Source: Deltaproteobacteria bacterium (GTDB lineage: Bacteria; Myxococcota; SpSt-1050). From it: DNA of 43,516 bases. Numbering within the stretch: position 1 is the first letter of the stretch; the number at the start of each line of letters is the position of its first letter. Below, in pieces: positions 18,482 through 27,804 of the stretch. Location of the stretch: NCBI GenBank assembly GCA_026416535.1, contig JAOAFA010000004.1, forward strand, positions 1 through 43,516, in the 5' to 3' direction. The notes beneath the pieces were generated by a model that was not told the DNA's origin, did no database searches, and was given only the letters and a program-made list of their open reading frames with translations. Both the position numbers and the translations under genes were made by a program.

Positions 18482-19189
18482 ATGAGAATAGATTCAAGGG
18501 CAAATGACCAGATAAGGAAGATTGAGATCCAGACAAATATCAATAAATATGCCGAGGGTTCGTTGATAATCTCATTTGGGGATACAAAGGTTCTAATTAC
18601 AGTTTCGCTTGAGGATAAACTCCCACAGTGGCTTATTGGTAAAGATTCGGGTTGGATAACAGCAGAGTATAATATGCTTCCAAGGGCAAATCAGAAGAGA
18701 ACGCCAAGAGATGCGATTCTTAAGTCTGGTAGGACACATGAAATCCAAAGATTGATAGGTAGGTCAATAAGAGCTGTTACCGATCTCACCGTTTTAAAAG
18801 ATAAATCAATCATTATTGACTGTGATGTTATCCAGGCTGATGGTGGAACTAGAACTTGTGCCATCACGGGTTCTTATATTGCGGTTCAAAATGCGTTACA
18901 TAGGCTTTACAACATGGGTGTTATACCAGCTATGCCTCTTAAGGAACCTGTTGCAGCGGTATCGGCTGGAATAGTAGATGGTGAATTTTTATTGGATTTA
19001 AATTATTTGGAGGATTCAAATGCGGAGATTGATATGAACCTTGTGATGACGGAGAGCCAGAATATAGTAGAATTTCAATGCACGTCTGAAAAAAGGGTTG
19101 TCTCTAAGGATGAGGTTGATAGACTGTTTTTGCTTGCCAAAAAGGGAATCATGGATATAATAAAAATTCAAAAGGATTTTCTTCTTTAA
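18482..19189 (+). CDS. rph: Ribonuclease PH
   Basis: Phosphate-dependent 3'-5' exoribonuclease that trims tRNA 3' ends. The protein of about 235 residues shows the family landmarks: RANDQIRKIEIQTN start, EGSLIISFGDTKVLITVSLE, WITAEYNMLPRAN, RTHEIQRLIGRSIRA, IDCDVIQADGGTRTCAITG and the C-terminal NLVMTESQNIVEFQCTSE. ATG 18482 is preferred because AGGAG lies six bases upstream; ATG 18476 is too close to it. It lies between ychF and the chaperone fusion, eight bases from the latter. Confidence 0.94.
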   Translation: MRIDSRANDQIRKIEIQTNINKYAEGSLIISFGDTKVLITVSLEDKLPQWLIGKDSGWITAEYNMLPRANQKRTPRDAILKSGRTHEIQRLIGRSIRAVTDLTVLKDKSIIIDCDVIQADGGTRTCAITGSYIAVQNALHRLYNMGVIPAMPLKEPVAAVSAGIVDGEFLLDLNYLEDSNAEIDMNLVMTESQNIVEFQCTSEKRVVSKDEVDRLFLLAKKGIMDIIKIQKDFLL

Positions 19190-19197
19190 TAGAATGT

Positions 19198-21261
19198 ATG
19201 GAGTATTATAATAGGCGAAAAGATGAGAGGGTAAAATATCCACTTCTGATACGATTAGAGGGGGAAAAATCTGGAGTAAATAAGGATTTTGCAACGAATA
19301 TCTCACGAGGAGGATGTTTTGTTCATACTCATGCACCCCCTGAAGTGGGCCAAACTGTAAAGTTTGAAATACTAAAGAGTAATGGTGAGGTTTTATTCTC
19401 TGGTGAAGGGGTTGTGGTTTGGAGAAAGACGGAGAGTGAGGATAAAAGGGAACATGGATGTGGAATCAAATTTACACGACTTTCTCCAGATTCTATTCGA
19501 ATAATAGAAGAGATTGTTGCTCAAGAGGTTGAAAAGAAAGGGGCTGTTAAAGAGTTTAAAGATGGAAGGGATCTAGAATCTCAAAGGACGGTTTTGGGTC
19601 CATCTATAAAAAAGTCTAGAAAGATAATCGGGATTGATCTGGGGACGACCTATTCCTGTGTATCCTCAGTTGTAAATAATAAGCCTATTGTGATCCCCTC
19701 TAGACAGGGATATAGGACGGTACCTTCTATAGTAGCGATTAATGAGAAAGGTAAACTACTTGTAGGTAATCCTGCCAGGGAACAGCTGCTTATTAACCCT
19801 AAAAATACAGTTTACGGAGCAAAAAGATTAATTGGTAGAAAGTATAAATCAAAGATTGTTCAAGATATCAAAAGTAGATTTTCTTATGAGATTTTAGAAG
19901 GTGAAAATGATAATTGTGTAGTGAGTATTGCAAATACCATATTTACTCTGGAGGAGATTTCATCCTTTATACTAAGAGAGCTAAAGGAGATTGCTGAGAC
20001 CTTTTTTGGAGAAGAGATAAATCGTGCTGTTATTACTGTACCTGCATATTACAATGAATCTCAAAGACAGGCAGTTAAAGAGGCGGGTAGGCTTGCCGGG
20101 CTTGATGTAGAGAGGATATTAAATGAGCCTACCGCAGCAGCCATTGCATTTGGGTTTTTCAAGGGTATGAAGAAGAGAATAATGGTATATGACCTAGGAG
20201 GTGGAACCTTTGATGTGTCTATTATGGATATTCATGACAATGTATTTGAGGTGTTATCTACTGGTGGTGATACCTTCTTAGGTGGAGTAGATTTTGATAC
20301 TAGGATCGTGAATTATATAGTGCAAGAATTTTATAAGCAATACAATGTTGATTTATCAAAGGATATGGTAGTAATGCAGAGACTTTTATTCGCCGCGGAA
20401 AATGCGAAGATCGAACTTTCATCCTCTTTTGAAAAGGAAGTGCACATTCCGTTTGTATCTCTGATTAATGGTAAGGCTGTTGATATAAGGCAACATTTGA
20501 CCAGACAAAAGGTAGAAGAGCTAACATCTGATCTTGTTGATAGAACAATTATAGTATGTGAAGAGGTCCTGTCAGCGAAAGGGATTGATATAAGGAGTAT
20601 TGATGAAATTCTGCTAGTCGGTGGTCAGAGTAGAATGCCTCTTGTTAGAAAGAAGATTAAGGAGTATTTTGGTAAGGAGCCTCATAAAGGTGTTCACCCT
20701 GATGAGGCAGTGGGGATTGGCGCTGCACTAATAGCTGATTCTATTCTTAGAAACGAGAATGTCCTTCTTATTGATGTTCTTCCAATGTCTGTCGGTATAT
20801 CATTGGATGGCAAGAAATATTTAAAGGTAATTCCAAGAAACTCACAGCTTCCAACAGAACGTTCTATAACATTATTAAACTCTGAAGATTATGTTAGTGA
20901 GATGAAACTCTCTATATATCAAGGTGAATCCCCCTTTATAGAGGCAAACGAAATTGTTGGTGAACTAACTATTTTTAATATACCAAGGGTTCCAAAGGGG
21001 GGTGCGAGAATAAATGTTAAATTTTCAGTTGATCCAGAGTCCATATTTAAGATTCAGGCGATAGATTTGAAAAGTGGTGAAAGTTTGCCTGTAAGGTTTA
21101 TAAATTTTACAAACAGGAGGGATTTAATAAAGGTCAGAGTTAATGAACTGTCGGATACCACAAACATAACACAAGAGGGTGTAGAGAACTCATCTCAAAA
21201 AGACGAAACTTTGTCGAAAAAGGGATTTATAAATTGGTTGAGGAAGCTGTTTTCTAAATAG
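19198..21261 (+). CDS. PilZ domain-DnaK (Hsp70) fusion protein
   Basis: Protein of 687 residues. Residues 1 to about 112 form a PilZ domain with both c-di-GMP signatures: RKDER (RxxxR, 7-11) and NISRGG (NxSxxG, 34-39), then GCGIKF near 92. A linker leads to an Hsp70 ATPase domain from about 142: IGIDLGTTYS, AVITVPAYYNESQRQAVKEA, ILNEPTAAAIAFG, YDLGGGTFDVS and ILLVGGQSRMPLV are all intact. From about 525 the beta-sandwich substrate domain follows (LLIDVLPMSVGISLDG, VIPRNSQLPTE). The usual helical lid of about 100 residues is missing; instead there is a short tail ending in a basic amphipathic GFINWLRKLFSK. The chaperone is likely cytoplasmic, perhaps membrane-associated, with activity or location tuned by a nucleotide second messenger (inference). 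Confidence 0.92.
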   Translation: MEYYNRRKDERVKYPLLIRLEGEKSGVNKDFATNISRGGCFVHTHAPPEVGQTVKFEILKSNGEVLFSGEGVVVWRKTESEDKREHGCGIKFTRLSPDSIRIIEEIVAQEVEKKGAVKEFKDGRDLESQRTVLGPSIKKSRKIIGIDLGTTYSCVSSVVNNKPIVIPSRQGYRTVPSIVAINEKGKLLVGNPAREQLLINPKNTVYGAKRLIGRKYKSKIVQDIKSRFSYEILEGENDNCVVSIANTIFTLEEISSFILRELKEIAETFFGEEINRAVITVPAYYNESQRQAVKEAGRLAGLDVERILNEPTAAAIAFGFFKGMKKRIMVYDLGGGTFDVSIMDIHDNVFEVLSTGGDTFLGGVDFDTRIVNYIVQEFYKQYNVDLSKDMVVMQRLLFAAENAKIELSSSFEKEVHIPFVSLINGKAVDIRQHLTRQKVEELTSDLVDRTIIVCEEVLSAKGIDIRSIDEILLVGGQSRMPLVRKKIKEYFGKEPHKGVHPDEAVGIGAALIADSILRNENVLLIDVLPMSVGISLDGKKYLKVIPRNSQLPTERSITLLNSEDYVSEMKLSIYQGESPFIEANEIVGELTIFNIPRVPKGGARINVKFSVDPESIFKIQAIDLKSGESLPVRFINFTNRRDLIKVRVNELSDTTNITQEGVENSSQKDETLSKKGFINWLRKLFSK

Positions 21262-21491
21262 CTTTTATATGAGACAGAAATCTGATTTTTGCCTTTTGTC
21301 GTTATTATCTCAAAGGGCGCTTAATACTTTTTGTTATACAAATGCTAATCACTTGCTAAAAACTTTTCATTTATGAGAGCGAATTTTAAGTCTAATTTTT
21401 ATGAAATCAACTAAATAGTTTTTATCGGAAGGGGATGGTATTGCGAGAATTTGGGGATCTATATATGGAAAAGCAAAATTTTTAGTTTTGG

Positions 21492-23687
21492 CTATTTAAT
21501 ATAATTGCAGCTACAGCCTGATGATTTAATAGCCTCCTCCATTATTTCTTCATCACTGTTATTCTCATCTGAATTATCATTATTTTTTAACTTAAAGTAC
21601 ACTGTGACAGGTGTATCGTAATTAACTATAATGTTACATGTTTGGTTCTTTCCACAGCTTGCAATGTTCCATCCTTCAAAGGAGCTGGAATTGTTTGGAT
21701 TTGCAATGAGTTGGACCATGGATCCTTTAACGAACCATCCTGAACAATCACTTGTGCAATTGAGACCTTCTGGGTTACTTACTACGCTTCCTCTCCCATC
21801 TCCGGAATATCTTATGGATAACTTTACGTATTCTTTATTAGGATCCTGCCTTTTAAAAATGGCGGATATCCCGTGGTTTGAAGAGACATTTTGAAATGTG
21901 TAGGTGCTGACAGCGCCCATAGATTCTCCATCAACTATCACATCTTTAATGATGTATCCGGTATCTGGTATCATTGTGAATGTCTGAGATGCCCCTTTTC
22001 TTACAATGATTGAGCCTTCTGGTTGAATCTTGCCACCCTCTGAGGCTGAGGCAACTATGGTATAGGTTGGTATAGTATTTGAGATGAATTTGGCATATAT
22101 TGTGTGATTTGAAGTTACATTATTGAATGTGTATTTAGTGAGTGCACCAACTGATCTATTATCTACCAGTACATCTTCCACAGAGTAGCCATTATCTGGG
22201 ATGATCTCAAAAGACTGAGTACCTTTTTCTTGTACATATATATTTCCTGAAGGCACAATCTTTCCGTTGGGCCCTGCTGAGGCTGTGATTGTATAGGTCT
22301 TTGCTGTTGATTTTTCAAAATTTGCCATTATTGATAGTGGTTCCATTACCGTCAGTTTGATAGGATTGATGCTACTTTGGATGTCGCCGCTCCAGTTTTT
22401 GAATTGGTATCCTATATTTGGTATAGCTGAAAAAGTAATACTCGTCCAATAATCATTCCAACACCCAGAAGAGCAATCGGGATCAACTCTACCATAGGAA
22501 GTATTATTTACAGAGGTCTTAATTAGGTATTGCAATTTGTAATTCCACACTATAGATGAGTCTTGAGAGGGGATTACGACATTGTCATTTATTCCTTTAC
22601 CATCAGATCTATTATCAAATATATATCTGGTCTTTCCATCGGATTCAGTAAATACATTATTTACGTTTACAGTATGGGAGGAACCAATAGGTAGACTAAA
22701 GATCACAGGTGTTGTTATAGTGTAGCCATCGAATTTTATTGATTTTCCCCCCGGATCAGTTGCTAACATTGTTTGGACATAGTTTGTAGCTGATATATTG
22801 CCAAATGCTATAGCACTGTATCCAAAATCTGTGTCACCGTTTACTTCTGAATATGCTATTCTAAAATATCCATTCTCACCCCAAGCAGTAGAGAAGCTGT
22901 TCTTAACTATGAAACAACTTTGTGAATCATCCCAACCAACAATGAGCACTGCATGTGCACCTTGTTGTGATCCTGCCCTGTGGGTATAAACTCCGCTCTG
23001 ATAGTATTCAAAATCTTCATAAACAATCATAGCGACAGGTATAGGTCCATAATTATATACTGCTTCTTTCAGAGCGGAAACTGATTGTCTTACCATTTGA
23101 TAAGATGTTATTTTGTATACGTACGTGCCATATAATTTGCATGTGTAAGAACAAGAGGAATCGGATGCTCTATAAGGATAACAGGACTCATCATAAGTAC
23201 CATAGTTTTTTAAAAAATTTGCTGCATTATCTAGATAACCTCCTTCGCACCCGCCACCAAAGTTATTACACGAAACCAAGATCTGTTCAGATAAATCTAG
23301 CATGTTGTTGTAGCTTTTGTTTGTCTGGATGAGATATTTTGATTCAAGTGCACCAACTGAGGCGAATGCCCAACATGCACCACAATCTTCTTGATATTTA
23401 ACTGGGGTTACATAATTTTTTCCATTGTTGTTTCTCCAATCAAATTTCGATGGCACAGCTCCAAGACCGCCATTAAAAACGTTGTGACTATCAATGGTTC
23501 TCTTATAACTTAATGAGAACATCCTTTTTTTGACCTCTTTTGGTAACTTTGAGATATTTGTCTCAGCCGCTGTCCAACTGGCATTGGTCTCTTTCAAGAT
23601 TTGTTGTAATTTTTCGAGTGAAAGATCTTCCGCAAAGACATGATTGAGAAGAAATATACTAAAAGAGATGATTAATAGTCTTTTCAT
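21492..23687 (-). CDS. Secreted papain-like (C1A) protease with InlB-type repeats
   Basis: Exported protein of about 731 residues. Signal peptide MKRLLIISFSIFLLNHVFA, short propeptide to about 78, then a papain fold: FDWRNNNGKNYVTPVKYQ with oxyanion Gln99, DCGACWAFA with catalytic Cys105, GAHAVLIVGWD with the His and IVKNSFSTAWGENGYF with the Asn. After about residue 310 come modules of divergent InlB B-repeat type (YTITASAGPNGKIVPSG, YTIVASASEGGKIQPEG, VSNPEGLNCTSDCSGWF). The C-terminus is acidic and then ends SSGCSCNYIK. A cysteine-rich step like this often opens a C-terminal sorting signal, but no membrane segment follows. ATG 23687 has GGAGG five bases upstream. Confidence 0.9.
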   Translation of the reverse strand: MKRLLIISFSIFLLNHVFAEDLSLEKLQQILKETNASWTAAETNISKLPKEVKKRMFSLSYKRTIDSHNVFNGGLGAVPSKFDWRNNNGKNYVTPVKYQEDCGACWAFASVGALESKYLIQTNKSYNNMLDLSEQILVSCNNFGGGCEGGYLDNAANFLKNYGTYDESCYPYRASDSSCSYTCKLYGTYVYKITSYQMVRQSVSALKEAVYNYGPIPVAMIVYEDFEYYQSGVYTHRAGSQQGAHAVLIVGWDDSQSCFIVKNSFSTAWGENGYFRIAYSEVNGDTDFGYSAIAFGNISATNYVQTMLATDPGGKSIKFDGYTITTPVIFSLPIGSSHTVNVNNVFTESDGKTRYIFDNRSDGKGINDNVVIPSQDSSIVWNYKLQYLIKTSVNNTSYGRVDPDCSSGCWNDYWTSITFSAIPNIGYQFKNWSGDIQSSINPIKLTVMEPLSIMANFEKSTAKTYTITASAGPNGKIVPSGNIYVQEKGTQSFEIIPDNGYSVEDVLVDNRSVGALTKYTFNNVTSNHTIYAKFISNTIPTYTIVASASEGGKIQPEGSIIVRKGASQTFTMIPDTGYIIKDVIVDGESMGAVSTYTFQNVSSNHGISAIFKRQDPNKEYVKLSIRYSGDGRGSVVSNPEGLNCTSDCSGWFVKGSMVQLIANPNNSSSFEGWNIASCGKNQTCNIIVNYDTPVTVYFKLKNNDNSDENNSDEEIMEEAIKSSGCSCNYIK

Positions 23688-23713
23688 AAGGCCTCCCAAA
23701 TACCTATTGTTAT

Positions 23714-23742
23714 ATTATATATTTATTCGATGTAAAATCCAA
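23714..23742 (-). promoter_or_regulatory. Candidate promoter of the papain-like protease
   Basis: On the minus strand TTGGAT (23742-23737), a 17-base spacer and a perfect TATAAT (23719-23714), 26 bases upstream of the ATG. The -35 box is weak (three of six). Confidence 0.45.
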
Positions 23743-23823
23743 ATTGGAAATTATCCTATTTTATGCAGAAGATGTCATAACAATACTTTATGTTTGCAAA
23801 AGTATATCAGGGTTAAAGTAATG

Positions 23824-25734
23824 TTAAAGCCCAACATTAATCTCCTCTGGTTCTAATATCTTTATCTGTTTTTTTGTTTCATCAAATCTTACTTTTAATT
23901 CGCTTATCCTCATTTGGATCTCTATGAGGTCTTTACTAATGATTTGAAGCCTTGATGCGTTTTTATCAAGTCTTTCTGTGAGTTTCATCTTGAGGTCTGA
24001 TGCCTGAGGATTTTTTTCGATAGCCTTAAGGTTTGCCCTTGTTTCATTTTGAGCCTTTTCAAGTTCATTCTGCTCCTGATATAATTTATCTCTCTTTATA
24101 TAAGACTTTTTAAGCTGATCACGGATTTCGAGTAATTGTGATAAAAGTTTAACGTTTCCTGTGTCAGACTTGTTGTTTTGAATGTAATCTTTAATTGCTT
24201 CTTCTGCAATATCGGACATCCAATCAACAGATTGTGGATATGACTTAACTTCTTCAACTTTAAGTATATCGGTTGTAAATCCTTCTATATCTTTTTTGAT
24301 CAGTGCAGTGTTTGTGCCTACGTTGTCTTCAACTCCTTTATTAGGCTCGGTTATCCTTGAGTTGGCATTTCTTTGATGCTTGATTATTATATTTATGGAC
24401 TTGTCAAGGCCGTTTTTAATTTTGTACTCTGTCTGGTAGACAAGATCTCTTTCGATCATTATTTCGCCAGCTTCAATCTTATAAAGTCTTCCACCTCTTT
24501 CTATACTATTCTTTTTTACTTCTAGAGCTATTCCCCGTTCAAGTGAGAATGGAACTGTTGTTGTAGCATTGGCTGGAAGCATATTAAGTATACCCTGCCC
24601 CAAAAATGAGCCATCTTCATAGATGGCAAGAGGACCCTTTTCTAAAAGTCCACCTGTCGTATTCTTAAATCTCACCACTCTAAACGGGTGAGATGAGGAA
24701 TCAGGGACTCCATATTCGGGTGCAAAAAGATAGGAAAGTTCGCCATCAACTTTTTTGCTGAATATTAAAACCATAGTCGAATTATTATCAGGAATTGTTA
24801 CTCTCTGAGGTATGTCGTATCTCGTTTGTCCCCCCTCAACTACTACAGAGGCCAGCTGTATATTATCCTTCGGAATCATGCTCGTGGAAGGTTCAGCTTT
24901 ATCGTTGGTACTTATAGTATCTTCTCTTCTTGGAGGAGCCTTTTTCTTGCTTTTTGCTTTTGCCTCTTTCGTAGTCGGTGTAGTTATTGGAGATGCCATG
25001 CTTTTTGAAGGCATTGACTGAGGTATATCATAAGACCGCCCGTTTGCATAGAGTTCCGTTTCGGATGCCATAGGGGGTTCTTCGGCTAGTGTTGTCTCGG
25101 ATTGGGGAACAGAAGATATTACTTCCCCATAATCGGATATCATGGGTCTTTGTGGGATATAGGTATATGCTAAGTTTGTCTCAAACGATATTGGAGAGCC
25201 CGCTACAAGAGAGAGCCTGATATTTTTCCAATCTTCTCCGGAGATATTTTGAACAATACCCCATGATTGTAAGTATAATTTTTTGCCCTCTTGAACAATC
25301 CTGTATGACGGGCGCCAAAGGGGTGTTTCAGTTATATAACCGACCCTAATCTTTTCGTAACCTTCTGCCAATTCAAGTGTGACTTTCATAAGACCACTCT
25401 TTTTCTGTAACTCTTTGCATTTTTCTGGTTTAACCTTTGGCGGGCAGATGACTGGTTCTTCTTCGATCTTTGTTGGAAAAGATATTCCTTTAATTGACGT
25501 CCCACCCTCCTGTAATATAGCAAGTGACGCTAGAAAATCAGAAACCTTATTAGTTCTAACTCTAAAATAGACCTTTTGGGAGTCAGGTTCTCCCTCACGT
25601 TCGAAATAGCCTACGCCATTGCGATATATAACTGCTTTTTTTATTGGAAGCCCTTCTACGGCTACATCAGGATTTTTTGGACATCCATATAAAGTAAAAA
25701 CAACAATAGTTAAAAAAAGCAAAGACTTTTTCAT
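23824..25734 (-). CDS. DUF4139 domain lipoprotein
   Basis: Lipoprotein of 636 residues: signal MKKSLLFLTIVVFTLYGC with Cys18 as the lipidated residue. The early IKKAVIYRNGVGYFEREG is the start typical of MuiA/DUF4139 proteins, and YITETPLWRPSYRIV plus WGIVQNISGEDWKNIRLSLV is the DUF4139 core. A low-complexity linker (about 215-270; Met/Ser/Pro then Lys-rich KAKSKKKAPPRRE) splits the domain. The last 100 or so residues form a predicted coiled coil (YQEQNELEKAQNETRANLK and onward). A strong AAGGAGGG precedes the ATG. Its role is unknown; a periplasmic or outer-membrane scaffold is plausible. Confidence 0.82.
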   Translation of the reverse strand: MKKSLLFLTIVVFTLYGCPKNPDVAVEGLPIKKAVIYRNGVGYFEREGEPDSQKVYFRVRTNKVSDFLASLAILQEGGTSIKGISFPTKIEEEPVICPPKVKPEKCKELQKKSGLMKVTLELAEGYEKIRVGYITETPLWRPSYRIVQEGKKLYLQSWGIVQNISGEDWKNIRLSLVAGSPISFETNLAYTYIPQRPMISDYGEVISSVPQSETTLAEEPPMASETELYANGRSYDIPQSMPSKSMASPITTPTTKEAKAKSKKKAPPRREDTISTNDKAEPSTSMIPKDNIQLASVVVEGGQTRYDIPQRVTIPDNNSTMVLIFSKKVDGELSYLFAPEYGVPDSSSHPFRVVRFKNTTGGLLEKGPLAIYEDGSFLGQGILNMLPANATTTVPFSLERGIALEVKKNSIERGGRLYKIEAGEIMIERDLVYQTEYKIKNGLDKSINIIIKHQRNANSRITEPNKGVEDNVGTNTALIKKDIEGFTTDILKVEEVKSYPQSVDWMSDIAEEAIKDYIQNNKSDTGNVKLLSQLLEIRDQLKKSYIKRDKLYQEQNELEKAQNETRANLKAIEKNPQASDLKMKLTERLDKNASRLQIISKDLIEIQMRISELKVRFDETKKQIKILEPEEINVGL

Positions 25735-25797
25735 TTACACCCTCCTTAATAATAAAAGAATCAATATTACTTATCGGGTTTTCAAATAAGTTTATCA

Positions 25798-27495
25798 CTA
25801 TCTATCCCATTTATTTTCTGATCTTAGTTTTGCAACTAATTCTTTCGTGATCTCTTTTAGTTTTAGGTAATCTGTTTTTGCAACTCTGTTAAGAGGTAGT
25901 TCTCCCGGCTTTAGGATTACAACATGTGACGGTCTACTATAAGAGGCTATGTCTCTACAGGCCTCATAGATGTCATTTTCTGTAATGTTTATTCCTTCTT
26001 TTGCCTCCACGAATGTAATGATAGCCTCAGAATATATTGCGTGTTCAGCCCCTACGCAGGCGACCGCATTTATTTTATCTTTGAGTTTTTCCATGATGTG
26101 ATTCTCAATATCCTCTGGGTAAACCTGATAACCTTTTGGCTTTATTACAAGTTTTGCTCTTCCGGAGAAGTGTAGTCCTTTTTCGTCATAGTATCCCAGA
26201 TCCCCTGTGTAGCATATACCGTCCTTCGAGATTGTCTTTTTCGTACTTTCTTCATCTCCTAAATACCCCAGAAAGATTTGGGGTCCAGAGAAGCATATCT
26301 CGCCTATCTCACCTGTCTTTTTTATCTCGCCGGCTGTCCCATCAGGCTTCATAGGTTCTCTGATTGATATTGGAGTAATTGGCATGTCATATCCTATGCT
26401 TTGTGCGAGTTCATCAACGTCAGCACCAGCATCTGTGTATGTGCAGAATCCAGCTGTTTCAGTAAGTCCGAGCCCAGTTCCAATTTTTGGTGCCATCTCT
26501 CTCATTTTTATAAGGAATTCCTTTGATACAGACTGACCACCATATATAGCAAACCTGAGAGATGATAAGTCGGTCTCCTTATACTTTGATAGCCTCCATT
26601 CCATATTGTATAGGGCTGGGATTTGTCCCAAAATAGTTACCTTGTATTTTTGTATGGCATCAAGACTCTTTGCCGCGTCAAAGATATGTAGGATCACTGA
26701 TTTAGCGCCTGCGTAGATCGTTGTAATCAATTGCTCAGTCACACATCCGACATGTGAAGGTGGTAGATTAACCATCATTACATCCTTTTCTGTTAGTTCA
26801 AAGGCGACCTTAAGACCTATATTTTGAACAAGTATATTTTCATGGCATAAAAGTGCCGGTTTTGGAGATCCCGTTGAACCAGTTGTAAATATAATAAGGC
26901 AGGGATCTCTTTTGTCTACCAAACTTCTCGCCTTTTTTACTGAACCAGTAAACAAGCTTTTTATGTACTGCCATTTTATGTCTTTTATGAATTCAGTAAT
27001 ACTTATTGCCCCTCTTACTGGTTCACCCTCTTTGATGAATTGAACCCAGAGCTTTATGTATGGACACTCAGGCATCAATTCTTCTGTCGTTTTACCAAAA
27101 TCCATAAATGTAGTCTTTCCCAAAAAGAAGTAGATCGATGGCTTTATCTTGTCTAGCGAATATTTTATTTCTTTCTTCTTTAGTCTTAAATCCAAGGGAG
27201 CAATTATGGCACCAATCTTGAAGCACGCAAACATAAGGTATATGTGCTCTTTTAAGAGAGGAAGACTGGTAGCTATTATATCTCCCTTCTTTATCCCAAT
27301 TGATAAAAGTTTTGCAGCGAATGCGTTTACAGCTGTGTTAAATCTCTTCCAACTAACAATCTCTTCTGTGTTGTATTCTATAATTGCTATGTCGTTGGGT
27401 CTATTTTTAGAGTGTATCTCAACGTAATCTGAGATATTTGGTTTGAGTTCCGAATATAATTTTAATACAAGTTCATCTTTCTTTTTATCTTTCAT
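25798..27495 (-). CDS. AMP-forming acyl-CoA synthetase-like enzyme
   Basis: Adenylate-forming enzyme (ANL superfamily) of about 565 residues, activating a carboxylic acid as the acyl-adenylate and usually as a CoA thioester. Motifs: IIFTTGSTGSPKPALL (P-loop, A3), GLGLTETAGF (A5), CYTGDLGYYDEKGLHF (A7), GRAKLVIKPKGYQVYPEDIE (A8) and the catalytic lysine in LPLNRVAKTDYLKL (A10). A medium- or long-chain fatty acid is a likely substrate, but this cannot be read out. ATG 27495 is chosen for GGAGG four bases upstream; the longer ATG 27543 form lacks a site. It precedes the DUF4139 gene by 63 bases. Confidence 0.88.
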   Translation of the reverse strand: MKDKKKDELVLKLYSELKPNISDYVEIHSKNRPNDIAIIEYNTEEIVSWKRFNTAVNAFAAKLLSIGIKKGDIIATSLPLLKEHIYLMFACFKIGAIIAPLDLRLKKKEIKYSLDKIKPSIYFFLGKTTFMDFGKTTEELMPECPYIKLWVQFIKEGEPVRGAISITEFIKDIKWQYIKSLFTGSVKKARSLVDKRDPCLIIFTTGSTGSPKPALLCHENILVQNIGLKVAFELTEKDVMMVNLPPSHVGCVTEQLITTIYAGAKSVILHIFDAAKSLDAIQKYKVTILGQIPALYNMEWRLSKYKETDLSSLRFAIYGGQSVSKEFLIKMREMAPKIGTGLGLTETAGFCTYTDAGADVDELAQSIGYDMPITPISIREPMKPDGTAGEIKKTGEIGEICFSGPQIFLGYLGDEESTKKTISKDGICYTGDLGYYDEKGLHFSGRAKLVIKPKGYQVYPEDIENHIMEKLKDKINAVACVGAEHAIYSEAIITFVEAKEGINITENDIYEACRDIASYSRPSHVVILKPGELPLNRVAKTDYLKLKEITKELVAKLRSENKWDR

Positions 27496-27804
27496 AAGAC
27501 CTCCATTAGCCATTTTTATAATTTTAAAATGCCTAAAAATCAAACTTAATTATACTTAAATTCAGCTTCTAGTACCGTTGCATGGTAGGATATAAAATCT
27601 TTCTTCGTCCATGATAGATTTTAATGTTAGACTCTCTTTCTGCTTGGCTAATTTACATTTTTTGATTTAAAATTTATTCTAATTTTGGGTTGGGCGTTTA
27701 AGAGGTGATTATTAAATAACTGGGCTGATGTATAAGTAGGGAAGATTGGATTTTAAAAATGGGGTGGCAAGAAGATCTTTTACTCATGCTTGTGATGGAA
27801 TCCT
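27496..27804. other. 309-base gap between acyl-CoA synthetase and hutI
   Basis: AT-rich leader of the acyl-CoA synthetase gene. A TATAAT on the minus strand (27554-27549) could be a -10 box, but no -35 box is well placed. No open frame of note and no RNA gene seen. Confidence 0.4.
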
